Assembly: GCA_029940125.1 (NCBI GenBank)
Contig: JAOZRP010000043.1
Coordinates: forward strand, 1-11,382
Direction: 5' to 3'
Length of the DNA: 11,382 nucleotides
Source of the DNA: a bacterium
GTDB taxonomy: Bacteria > Desulfobacterota > Anaeroferrophillalia > Anaeroferrophillales > Anaeroferrophillaceae
The notes under the pieces were generated by a model, which searched no databases, was not told where the DNA came from, and saw nothing but the letters and a program-made list of their open reading frames with translations. The translations under genes were made by a program, and so were the position numbers. Shown piece by piece: positions 1 to 6,272 of the stretch. Numbering within the stretch: position 1 is the first letter of the stretch; each line of letters starts with the position of its first letter.

Positions 1-603
1 ATGAACAGCAACCAGACCCTGGAAACCATCAACAATCGGCGCAGCATCAGGATGTTTACGGACCGGCCGGTTGACGACGCCGACATCCACACCATCCTCC
101 AGGCCGCCAACCAGGCTCCTTCGGCCCACAACCAGCAGTCCTGGCGCTTCATTGTCGTCAGGGGGCAGAAAAAGCAGGAACTGGCCAGGCTGGTCAGCTC
201 CCGGGCGGCCGAATTCCCCCGGCCGTCAACGGCCCTGCTGCGCATGGCCTCCCGCAGCATTGCCAGCGCCCCGGTGGTAATCGCGGTGGCCAATACCGGC
301 GAACTGATCGAACACGGCACCGATCTTTTTAAAATCGATAAAAAAATCGCCTATGATTTTTTTCGCACCATGGAAATTCAGAGTTCAGCCGCCGCCGTGC
401 AGAACCTTCTCCTGGCCGCCACCTCGATAGGCCTGGCCTCGGTCTGGCTGGGAATTCTCTTCCTGCTCAAGGATGAGGTGCTGGAATTTCTGGGGGAGCC
501 GGCCGGTGAATTCATGGCCGTCGTCCCAGTCGGCTACGCGCTGAAATCGGGACGCAGCCCGAAGAAGCGATCACTGCAGATGATTGTTAAAAACTTGTCC
601 TAG
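1..603 (+). CDS. Nitroreductase-family flavoprotein
   Basis: A 200-residue protein of the nitroreductase (FMN-dependent NAD(P)H oxidoreductase) superfamily. Seen: the N-terminal RRSIR motif at residues 13-17 and PSAHNQQSW at about 40-48, the usual phosphate- and isoalloxazine-contacting segments, then the helix IQSSAAAVQNLLLAA and the GLASVWLG segment, which are standard order for the fold. Length is normal for the family. Members reduce nitro groups, quinones, flavins or enones, usually as soluble dimers; the substrate cannot be read from sequence. The ATG is the first base of the window and gives a typical N-terminus, but upstream sequence is missing, so the ribosome binding site and promoter cannot be seen and a slightly longer form is possible. 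It is followed 50 bases later by a small membrane protein gene. Family assignment is firm; the specific reaction is unknown. Confidence 0.9.
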   Translation: MNSNQTLETINNRRSIRMFTDRPVDDADIHTILQAANQAPSAHNQQSWRFIVVRGQKKQELARLVSSRAAEFPRPSTALLRMASRSIASAPVVIAVANTGELIEHGTDLFKIDKKIAYDFFRTMEIQSSAAAVQNLLLAATSIGLASVWLGILFLLKDEVLEFLGEPAGEFMAVVPVGYALKSGRSPKKRSLQMIVKNLS

Positions 604-653
604 CAGCGCACCGCCTGCATCCTGAATGCCCACGGCAGATACGTGACACGCTC

Positions 654-1085
654 ATGCCTGAACCGGTTGTTGATATTCTTGCCTGGCTGAAAGCCCATGA
701 ATCTTTCTGCTGGTGGCTGACCGCCGCCTCGGCGGCAGCGTTTATCGGCACCCTGGTCCTGGTTCCCCTGCTGCTCATCCGGATGCCGCCGGACTATTTT
801 ACCCGGAAACAGGATCACCGTCTCAACCGCCACCCCGTTTGCTACTGGAGCGCGATGATCGGCAAAAACATTCTCGGCGGGATGCTTCTGCTGGCCGGAA
901 CGGCCATGCTGTTTCTGCCCGGCCAGGGCATTATCACCATCCTGCTGGGCGTCTCCCTGCTCAACTTCCCCGGCAAGCGGCGGCTGGAAAAGCGGCTGGT
1001 CAGCCTTCCGAAAGTTCTGGCAACTATCAATAAGATACGTCAACGGGCCAAACAGCCGCCTTTGTCTGTTCCTGAACTGAGATAA
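654..1085 (+). CDS. Small two-helix membrane protein, PGPGW-like
   Basis: A 143-residue protein with two predicted membrane helices, at about residues 20-42 and 70-103, joined by a polar stretch rich in Arg, His and Lys. The second helix contains LPGQGIITILLGVSLL (residues 87-102), followed at once by a basic PGKRRLEKR stretch. This resembles the family Pfam calls 'putative transmembrane protein (PGPGW)', with Gln and Ile replacing the second Pro and Trp of the name motif. No function is established for that family. The ATG at 654 has no clear Shine-Dalgarno sequence; I kept it because the membrane helices follow it in good register and no better in-frame start is evident. The stop is 19 bases before msrAB, so co-transcription with it is likely. 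A real gene seems likely from the hydrophobic pattern and the family motif; the role is unknown. Confidence 0.75.
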   Translation: MPEPVVDILAWLKAHESFCWWLTAASAAAFIGTLVLVPLLLIRMPPDYFTRKQDHRLNRHPVCYWSAMIGKNILGGMLLLAGTAMLFLPGQGIITILLGVSLLNFPGKRRLEKRLVSLPKVLATINKIRQRAKQPPLSVPELR

Positions 1086-1104
1086 CAACGGCAGGAGAGG
1101 AAAC

Positions 1105-2187
1105 ATGGTTATTAAAATATTGACTTTGCTACTAGCAGTCATAATATCCCTGGCAACTGTCCGCCAGGCCCGCGCCCAGCAGCCGGAGAAGGAAATCGCC
1201 ACCTTTGCCGGCGGCTGCTTCTGGTGCATGGAACACCCCTTCGACCAGCTCGAAGGCGTTGTTAAGGTGATTTCCGGGTACACCGGCGGAGACACCCCAA
1301 ACCCAACCTATGCGGAAGTGTCCACCGGCACCACCGGCCACCTGGAAGCGGTGCAGATCACTTTCGACCCCCGGCAGATCAGCTACGCAGAATTGCTGGA
1401 CAAATATTGGCAGCAGGTAGACCCCACCGACGCCGGCGGCCAGTTCGTCGACCGGGGTTCCCAGTACGCGACGGCAATCTTCTATCACAGCGAAGCCCAG
1501 CGGCTGGCAGCGGAAAAATCCCGCCGGGCCCTGGAAGATTCCCACCGCTTTAAGAAGCCGATTGTCACCAGAATCCTCCCGGCCGGCACCTTCTATCCGG
1601 CGGAGACCTATCACCAGCACTATTATCAAAAAAACCAGGTTGATTATCGCTTTTACCGCTCCCATTCCCGGCGGGACCAGTTCCTCGACCGCGTCTGGAA
1701 AAGCGGCGACCAGACGGAGAAGAGCAGCAAGAGCACAGAGAAATACCAGCGGCCGCCGCAGGAAACATTGAAAAAGCAGCTGACCCCGCGGCAGTACCAG
1801 GTCACCCAGGAAGACGGCACCGAACCGCCTTTTGACAACCAGTACTGGAACAACAAAAGGCCGGGAATTTACGTGGACGTCGTTTCCGGGGAACCGCTGT
1901 TCAGTTCCTTGGACAAATTCGATTCCGGCACCGGCTGGCCCAGCTTTACCCGTCCCCTGGAAGCGGAACATATCGTTGAAAAGGAAGATCGGAGCCTGTT
2001 CAGTGTCCGCACTGAAGTCCGCAGCCGGGACGGGGACTCCCACTTAGGCCATGTTTTCAACGACGGCCCACCGCCAACCGGCCGGCGCTACTGCATCAAC
2101 TCGGCCAGCCTCCGCTTTATCCCGGTGGAGGACCTGGAAAAAGAAGGCTACGGAAAGTATAAAAAATTCTTCGATGCCGACAGGTAA
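1105..2187 (+). CDS. msrAB: Secreted MsrA-MsrB fusion methionine sulfoxide reductase
   Basis: A 360-residue two-domain repair enzyme that reduces both the S (MsrA) and R (MsrB) epimers of methionine sulfoxide. Residues 1-24 form a signal peptide (VIKILTLLLAVIISLA core, probable cut after ARA), so it should act in the periplasm. The MsrA domain begins near residue 30 with GGCFWCME (catalytic Cys38, second Cys41), then SGYTGG. A charged linker near 195-220 leads to MsrB, from about residue 222 (LTPRQYQVTQEDGTEPPF) through SGTGWPSF (about 274-281), SHLGHVF and RYCINSASLRF (catalytic Cys330). Both CxxC zinc pairs of classical MsrB are absent (YVDVVSGEP and VRSRDGDSH instead), as in the MsrB part of Neisseria PilB. 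The whole protein has just three cysteines; the usual MsrB resolving position holds Thr276. A good ribosome binding site (AGGAGAGG, 1093-1100) supports the start. The domain order A-B matches known fusions. Reduction probably needs an external thioredoxin-like partner, not seen nearby. Confidence 0.96.
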   Translation: MVIKILTLLLAVIISLATVRQARAQQPEKEIATFAGGCFWCMEHPFDQLEGVVKVISGYTGGDTPNPTYAEVSTGTTGHLEAVQITFDPRQISYAELLDKYWQQVDPTDAGGQFVDRGSQYATAIFYHSEAQRLAAEKSRRALEDSHRFKKPIVTRILPAGTFYPAETYHQHYYQKNQVDYRFYRSHSRRDQFLDRVWKSGDQTEKSSKSTEKYQRPPQETLKKQLTPRQYQVTQEDGTEPPFDNQYWNNKRPGIYVDVVSGEPLFSSLDKFDSGTGWPSFTRPLEAEHIVEKEDRSLFSVRTEVRSRDGDSHLGHVFNDGPPPTGRRYCINSASLRFIPVEDLEKEGYGKYKKFFDADR

Positions 2188-2246
2188 TTCCGGCAGACAA
2201 CCCGCGGCGGCCAGCAAACCAATGTCATAACGAAGGCACTTTTTTC

Positions 2247-3170
2247 ATGCACCAGGTTATTGTCACCATCATCCCCATTTTCATGCTCATCTTCCTCGGT
2301 ACCGGGGCCCGGAGGCTGGGATTCATGGAACCTCAGTTCACCGCCCCGGCCAACCGCCTGGTTTTCCACCTGGCCATCCCGGCCCTGGTTTTCCGGGCCC
2401 TGACCCGGGCTTCGCTGAAAGAACAGTTTGATCTTAGGCTGGTGCTGATGACCATGGCCGCGGTGCTGATCATCGTCCTGCTGACCTGGATGTTCAATTG
2501 CCGGCGGGAGGCGGTTTCCGGACCGGTCAAGGGAACCTTCGCCCAGGCGGCCATTCACGGCAACCTGGGGTATATCGGCCTGGCAGTAGCTTTCTACTAT
2601 CTGAGTGAGGCTGATTTTTCTGTGGCCAGCATGCTGGTGGGATTTTTAATGCTGCTGCAGAACTGCCTGGCCGTCCTGCTCCTGCATTTTTACGGCAGTT
2701 CGGAAAAGAAAAACAAAGGATGGGGCATGTTTTCCCGGGTTGTTTTCAACCCGGTCATCCTGGCCGCTACCGGCGGCATGATCTTCAACCTGGGCGGGGT
2801 CCACCTGCCGGTCATCATCGACCGCTTCCTGCAGATTCTCAGCGGCCTGGCCCTGCCCATGGGGCTTTTGCTGATCGGGGCTTCGCTCTCCCCCGGCCTG
2901 CTGCGCCGCTGGTTTTCCCTCGCCGCCTTGTCCGCTTTCTTGAAGCTGATGGCCCTGCCCGGCCTCGGGCTGCTGCTCTACTATCTTGCCGGCCTGCAGA
3001 CCAGGGCCATGGTTCCCGGTTTAATCCTGCTGGGCGCCCCCACCGCCACCCTGACCTTTGTCATGGCCCAGGAAATGGGCGGTGAAGTGGACCTGGCGGT
3101 TGCCGCCGTTTCTTTCAGCACCATCATGTCCGCGTTCACCTATGCCTTGTGGCTTGGTTTACTGACCTGA
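2247..3170 (+). CDS. AEC (auxin efflux carrier) family transporter
   Basis: A 307-residue, very hydrophobic protein that fits the AEC / Mem_trans permease family. About ten membrane segments can be counted, in two blocks separated by a short charged loop near residues 150-157 (SSEKKNKG). Family-like features are the N-terminal PIFMLIFLGTGARRLGF, the AIHGNLGYIGLAVA segment at about 96-109 with its Asn-Leu-Gly, the LALPMGLLLIGASLS segment of the second half, and the APTATLTFVMAQEMGG segment near the C-terminus. AEC proteins export or import small organic acids such as malate or malonate and related anions; the substrate cannot be predicted here. A weak GAAGG (2232-2236) lies 10 bases before the ATG. 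It is 59 bases after msrAB on the same strand and is the last gene before the AT-richer gap, so it probably closes the left transcription unit. Confidence 0.88.
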   Translation: MHQVIVTIIPIFMLIFLGTGARRLGFMEPQFTAPANRLVFHLAIPALVFRALTRASLKEQFDLRLVLMTMAAVLIIVLLTWMFNCRREAVSGPVKGTFAQAAIHGNLGYIGLAVAFYYLSEADFSVASMLVGFLMLLQNCLAVLLLHFYGSSEKKNKGWGMFSRVVFNPVILAATGGMIFNLGGVHLPVIIDRFLQILSGLALPMGLLLIGASLSPGLLRRWFSLAALSAFLKLMALPGLGLLLYYLAGLQTRAMVPGLILLGAPTATLTFVMAQEMGGEVDLAVAAVSFSTIMSAFTYALWLGLLT

Positions 3171-3191
3171 TTCATTTTTTCCATTTCATTC

Positions 3192-3217
3192 TTGTTCCAT
3201 TTCCGGTTATGGAATAA
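3192..3217 (+). repeat. Imperfect hairpin after the AEC gene
   Basis: TTGTTCCAT (3192-3200) pairs with ATGGAATAA (3209-3217), a 9-bp stem with one G-U pair in RNA and an 8-base loop (TTCCGGTT). It lies 22 bases after the AEC stop. It is not followed by a T-run, so it is not a clear intrinsic terminator; it could be a 3' end stabiliser or a chance repeat. Confidence 0.3.
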
Positions 3218-3364
3218 TGCAGGAGCCTGTGGTTTCTGAAGAAAATGTTCCGCTTCATGAAAGCTGTTTTTTGGCCTGCCAACCGCCAGCTGCAACCGGG
3301 AAGCAACTCCAGTTCCTGAAGCCGCTTTTTCCTGGAACAACATCCAATAAAACGTTTTTTTATC

Positions 3365-3392
3365 TTGACAATAATATTTCAGGGATGCTAGT
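3365..3392 (+). promoter_or_regulatory. Candidate sigma-70 promoter for the liv operon
   Basis: A perfect -35 hexamer TTGACA (3365-3370) lies in the AT-richer gap. With a 16-base spacer the -10 would be GCTAGT (3387-3392), only a 3 of 6 match, though preceded by a partial TG extended-10 context. TATGAT at 3421-3426 is a better -10 sequence but lacks a good -35 at the right distance. The placement upstream of livG is sensible; the exact elements are uncertain. Confidence 0.3.
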
Positions 3393-3484
3393 TGAACAGT
3401 TATTCATTAAGCCTTATCGCTATGATCAGGGAAAGACTATTTTAAGTCATTCGCCGGCAACTTTTTACCCATATTATTCATGAC

Positions 3485-3488
3485 AGGA
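3485..3488 (+). promoter_or_regulatory. Ribosome binding site that supports a TTG start for livG
   Basis: AGGA (in ACAGGAAACATCC) sits 7 bases before the TTG at 3496. The nearby ATG at 3480-3482 is in a different frame, and no in-frame ATG is found before the conserved ABC N-terminus. The TTG is therefore the best start for livG. Confidence 0.6.
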
Positions 3489-3495
3489 AACATCC

Positions 3496-4284
3496 TTGAC
3501 TCTACTGCAAGCTGACAACCTGAATCTCTCCTTCGGCGGCCTGCAGGTACTTCACGACATCAGTTTTTCCGTTGACGATGGTGAAATTTTTGCCATCATC
3601 GGTCCCAACGGGGCCGGCAAAACTTCCATTCTCAACTGCCTCGGCGGTTTCTACCTTCAGGATCACGGCACCATCAGGCTGGACGGTCAGGATATCTCCT
3701 CGTTGTCTCCCGACCGGCGGGCGGCCATGGGCATGGCCCGCACCTTCCAGAACATCGCCCTGTTCCGGGGTATGACCGTTCTTGACAACATCAAGCTTGG
3801 CGCCCACAGCTACCTGCAGACGGGCCTGCTGGCTGCTGCCTTCTACTGGGGCAGCGCCCACCGTGAAGAAATGCGGCTGCGGGCTGAAATTGAGGACAAA
3901 ATCATTGATTTCCTGGAAATAGAACACATCCGCAAGCAACCGGTCAGCGCCCTGGCCTACGGGCTGCAGAAAAGGGTTGAACTGGCCCGGGCCCTGGCCA
4001 TGCGGCCCAGGGTGCTGCTGATGGATGAACCGGTGGCCGGCATGAATGCCGAAGAGACCGAGGATATGGCCCGCTTCATTCTCGACATCCAGGAAGAATG
4101 GGGCATCACTATCATTATCATCGAACATGACATCCATATGGTCATGGACATCTCCAACCGGGTCATGGTAGTCAATTTCGGCCAGGAAATCACCACGGGA
4201 ACCCCGGAGAGCGTCCAGTCCCATCCGGAAGTCATCAAGGCTTACCTGGGAACGAAACAGGCGGTGGCGGCGGGAAATTCATGA
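3496..4284 (+). CDS. livG: HAAT-type ABC transporter ATP-binding protein LivG
   Basis: A 262-residue cytoplasmic ATPase of the LivG/BraF type, one of the two nucleotide-binding subunits of a branched-chain-amino-acid-type importer. Seen in order: Walker A GPNGAGKT (36-43), Q-loop ARTFQNIALF (Gln85), signature loop LAYGLQKRVELARAL (from 153; most LivG proteins have a serine, LSYG, at its head), Walker B LLMDEP (Asp177, Glu178) and switch histidine in IIEHD (His211). The insertion around residues 108-135 (YLQTGLLAAAFYWGSAHREE) is typical of LivG as opposed to LivF. Translation starts at TTG. The 3' end overlaps livH by ATGA (4281-4284), the classic sign of translational coupling. It is the first gene of the operon after the AT-richer gap. 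Confidence 0.95.
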   Translation: MTLLQADNLNLSFGGLQVLHDISFSVDDGEIFAIIGPNGAGKTSILNCLGGFYLQDHGTIRLDGQDISSLSPDRRAAMGMARTFQNIALFRGMTVLDNIKLGAHSYLQTGLLAAAFYWGSAHREEMRLRAEIEDKIIDFLEIEHIRKQPVSALAYGLQKRVELARALAMRPRVLLMDEPVAGMNAEETEDMARFILDIQEEWGITIIIIEHDIHMVMDISNRVMVVNFGQEITTGTPESVQSHPEVIKAYLGTKQAVAAGNS

Positions 4285-5165
4285 ACATTTTCCTGATCCT
4301 TCTTACCAGCGGCATTGCCGTTGGCGGCATCTACGCCCTGATTGCCCTCGGCTTTGTCCTCATCTACAAAGCCACCAGCATCATCAATTTCGCCACCGGC
4401 GAATTCATGATGATCGGGGCCTACATTTTCTACACTTTTACCGTCATGCTCGGCTGGCCGGCAATCCCCGCCTTCATCATGGTGATGGCCGGCGCCGCCC
4501 TGCTGGGCATGCTGGTGGAATTTTCCATCCTGCGCCACATGCTGGGGCAGCCGACCATCAGCATCGTCATGGTCACCATCGGTTTGAGTTCCATTCTCAC
4601 CGGCTTTGCCGAAATCATCTGGTCCTCCGACTTCAAAAGCTTTCCCCCGCTTTTCCCCCGCTCCCCCATCATCCTCGGAGACGTCATTATCCGCTCAAAC
4701 CTGTTCTGGGGTTTCGTGGTCGCCATGGTCACCGTTGCCCTTTTTGCGGTTTTTTTCAAATACTCAAAAATCGGCATCGCCATGCGGGCCACGGCCGGCG
4801 ATCAGATGGCTTCCTATTCCATGGGCATCAACGTCCGGACCATGTTCACCACCGCCTGGGCCCTGGGAGCAATTGCCGCTTCTCTGGGCGGGCTGATCAT
4901 CGGCAACATCGGCGGCGTGCAGCCCAACCTCGGCAGCATCGGCCTCAAGATCTTTCCGGTGGTCATCCTCGGCGGCCTTGATTCCATTGGCGGGGCGGTG
5001 CTGGGCGGCTTTATCGTCGGCATCCTGGAAAATATTGCCGGCGGCTACCTGGACCCGTATTTCAACGGCGGCGTCAAGGATGTGGTGCCCTTTATTATCC
5101 TGGTGGTCATCCTGATGGTGAAACCCTACGGCCTCTTCGGCCGGCGGGAAATTGAAAGGCTGTAG
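4281..5165 (+). CDS. livH: HAAT-type ABC transporter permease LivH
   Basis: A 294-residue inner-membrane permease of the LivH/BraD type. The N-terminal membrane helix ends in YALIALGFVLIYKATSIINFATGEFMMIGAY (about 19-49), a hallmark of the family. The cytoplasmic coupling segment SKIGIAMRATAGDQMASYSMGINV lies near 162-185, followed by NLGSIGLKIFPVVILGGLDSIGGAVLGGFIVGILEN (about 216-251), the conserved permease signature. About eight hydrophobic segments can be counted. The length is normal. It should pair with LivM to form the translocation channel energised by LivG and LivF. The start overlaps the livG stop, and the only Shine-Dalgarno-like sequence is a weak GGGAA inside livG, so expression probably depends on coupling. 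Confidence 0.96.
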   Translation: MNIFLILLTSGIAVGGIYALIALGFVLIYKATSIINFATGEFMMIGAYIFYTFTVMLGWPAIPAFIMVMAGAALLGMLVEFSILRHMLGQPTISIVMVTIGLSSILTGFAEIIWSSDFKSFPPLFPRSPIILGDVIIRSNLFWGFVVAMVTVALFAVFFKYSKIGIAMRATAGDQMASYSMGINVRTMFTTAWALGAIAASLGGLIIGNIGGVQPNLGSIGLKIFPVVILGGLDSIGGAVLGGFIVGILENIAGGYLDPYFNGGVKDVVPFIILVVILMVKPYGLFGRREIERL

Positions 5166-5180
5166 GAGTGCAAGCAATCC

Positions 5181-6224
5181 ATGCGCATCGGTGATTTCAA
5201 GGAAACCTACGCGGCGGATGAGGCCGTTTTCCGCAGCACCACCAGCCGATTCTGGCTCGGGGTGCTGTTCGTGCTGCTGCTGATCTTTCCCTTCATCGCC
5301 AGCGACTACCTGCTCTACATGGCCAACCTCACCGGGATTGCCATTGTCGCCGCCATCGGCCTCAACATCCTTACCGGCGCCGCCGGGCAGATCTCCCTGG
5401 GACACGCGGGTTTTGTCGGCATCGGCGCCTACACCTCGGCCGTGCTCACCAACCATCTCGGCCTGCCGTTCCTCATCTGCCTGCCTCTGGCCGGACTCAT
5501 GTCAGCCTTTTTCGGCATCCTGGTCGGGGCGCCGTCCATGCGGATGAAAGGCCTCTACCTCTGCATCACCACCCTGGCGGCCCAAGTCATTTTTGAATTT
5601 ATTTTTGTCCACTGGGAATCGGTTACCGGCGGCATCCGGGGCCTGAACGTCCCGCCGCCCAGCATTTTCGGCCTGAAAATCGATGGAGAATTCGGCTTCT
5701 ACTGGCTGGTGCTGCCGGTCATCATCCTGACCGCGACCGCGGCCCGGAACCTTTTCCGCACCCGGGTTGGCCGGGCCTTCATCGCCATCCGCGACCGTGA
5801 CATCTCGGCCGAACTGATGGGCATCAATCTTTTTCGCTACAAGCTTTACGCCTTTGCCAGCAGTTCCTTCATCGCCGGCATGGCCGGCTGCCTCTGGGTC
5901 AGCCACCTGAAAACCATTACCCCGGAGCATTTTCCCCTGCACGAAAGCATTCGCTACCTGGCCATGATCATCGTCGGCGGCCTGGGAAACATCCTCGGGT
6001 CAATTTTCGGGGCCATCTTCATGACCCTGATCCCGGAAGTGCTGCAGACCGCCCTGAAATTTTTCGAGCAGTTCAAACCGGAGGCGATGGCTTATCTGTA
6101 TCCCCTGCAGACCGTGGTTTTCGGTCTCCTGATTGTGGTTTTCCTGGTTTTTGAGCCCCATGGTCTGGCGGAAATCTGGTGCCGGATCAAAAATTACTTC
6201 CGGCTCTGGCCATTTAAACATTGA
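5181..6224 (+). CDS. livM: HAAT-type ABC transporter permease LivM
   Basis: A 347-residue inner-membrane permease of the LivM/BraE type. Family marks are NLTGIAIVAAIGLNILTGAAGQISLGHAGFVGIGAYTSA (about 49-86), the MRMKGLYLCITTLA segment, the coupling loop TRVGRAFIAIRDRDISAELMGINLFRYKLYAFASSSFIAGMAG, and the C-terminal MIIVGGLGNILGSIFGA. The first 25 residues (RIGDFKETYAADEAVF) form a polar, cytoplasmic N-terminus before the first helix, common in deltaproteobacterial LivM. An AGGAG (5164-5168) overlapping the livH stop lies 12 bases before the ATG, a rather long spacing. It partners LivH in the channel. The stop codon's last base begins a hairpin that precedes livK. Confidence 0.96.
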   Translation: MRIGDFKETYAADEAVFRSTTSRFWLGVLFVLLLIFPFIASDYLLYMANLTGIAIVAAIGLNILTGAAGQISLGHAGFVGIGAYTSAVLTNHLGLPFLICLPLAGLMSAFFGILVGAPSMRMKGLYLCITTLAAQVIFEFIFVHWESVTGGIRGLNVPPPSIFGLKIDGEFGFYWLVLPVIILTATAARNLFRTRVGRAFIAIRDRDISAELMGINLFRYKLYAFASSSFIAGMAGCLWVSHLKTITPEHFPLHESIRYLAMIIVGGLGNILGSIFGAIFMTLIPEVLQTALKFFEQFKPEAMAYLYPLQTVVFGLLIVVFLVFEPHGLAEIWCRIKNYFRLWPFKH

Positions 6225-6247
6225 TGGCTTCATACTAAAGAAGCCAT
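6224..6247 (+). repeat. Perfect hairpin between livM and livK
   Basis: ATGGCTTC (6224-6231) and GAAGCCAT (6240-6247) form a perfect 8-bp stem with an 8-base loop (ATACTAAA). It begins at the last base of the livM stop codon and ends 14 bases before the AGGAGG of livK. There is no T-run, so it is not a terminator. An intercistronic hairpin here could block decay or mark a processing site that stabilises livK mRNA; this role is inferred. Confidence 0.6.
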
Positions 6248-6261
6248 AAACACCCAACGAG

Positions 6262-6267
6262 AGGAGG
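6262..6267 (+). promoter_or_regulatory. Strong ribosome binding site of livK
   Basis: AGGAGG, the full anti-16S core, lies 5 bases before the livK ATG. It is the strongest Shine-Dalgarno sequence in the operon, in line with the need for a periplasmic binding protein in excess over its membrane complex. Confidence 0.8.
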
Positions 6268-6272
6268 AAAAA

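Larger units (their letters stand above)
3171..3495. other. Intergenic control region before the liv operon
   Basis: About 325 bases without a convincing gene, visibly richer in A and T than the flanking coding sequence. It contains an imperfect hairpin (3192-3217), a 4-bp mini-hairpin followed by a T-run (GCTT at 3252-3255, AAGC at 3261-3264, T-rich to 3272) that could be a poor terminator for the AEC gene, a consensus TTGACA hexamer (3365-3370), a TATGAT hexamer (3421-3426), and the livG ribosome binding site at the right end. An 88-codon open frame crosses it (3217-3483), but its composition and residue pattern do not look like a protein. It most likely holds the promoter and operators of the liv-ligase-thiolase operon. 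No strong regulator palindrome stood out. Confidence 0.6.

Noticed and set aside
600..1295. A 231-codon minus-strand open frame across the PGPGW-like gene and the start of msrAB
   Set aside because: It overlaps two supported genes, lacks a recognisable domain and would have to end in the signal peptide region of msrAB; it is an antisense shadow.
3252..3272. A 4-bp hairpin followed by a T-run as terminator of the AEC gene
   Set aside because: The stem is too short and contains only two G-C pairs; it is mentioned in the intergenic entry but not claimed as a terminator.
3273..3286. GG-N10-GC spacing as a possible sigma-54 promoter
   Set aside because: Only the minimal GG/GC dinucleotides match; the surrounding TGGCAC and TTGC elements are poor.
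3217..3483. An 88-codon plus-strand open frame in the gap before livG
   Set aside because: Its residues show no domain, membrane or signal pattern, the ATG has no ribosome binding site at a normal distance, and the AT-rich composition matches non-coding sequence. A small unknown protein cannot be fully excluded.
3502..4224. Minus-strand open frame of 240 codons opposite livG, and similar ones opposite livH, livM, livK and the thiolase
   Set aside because: All lie fully within supported genes on the other strand and have compositions typical of antisense shadows, with no domains.
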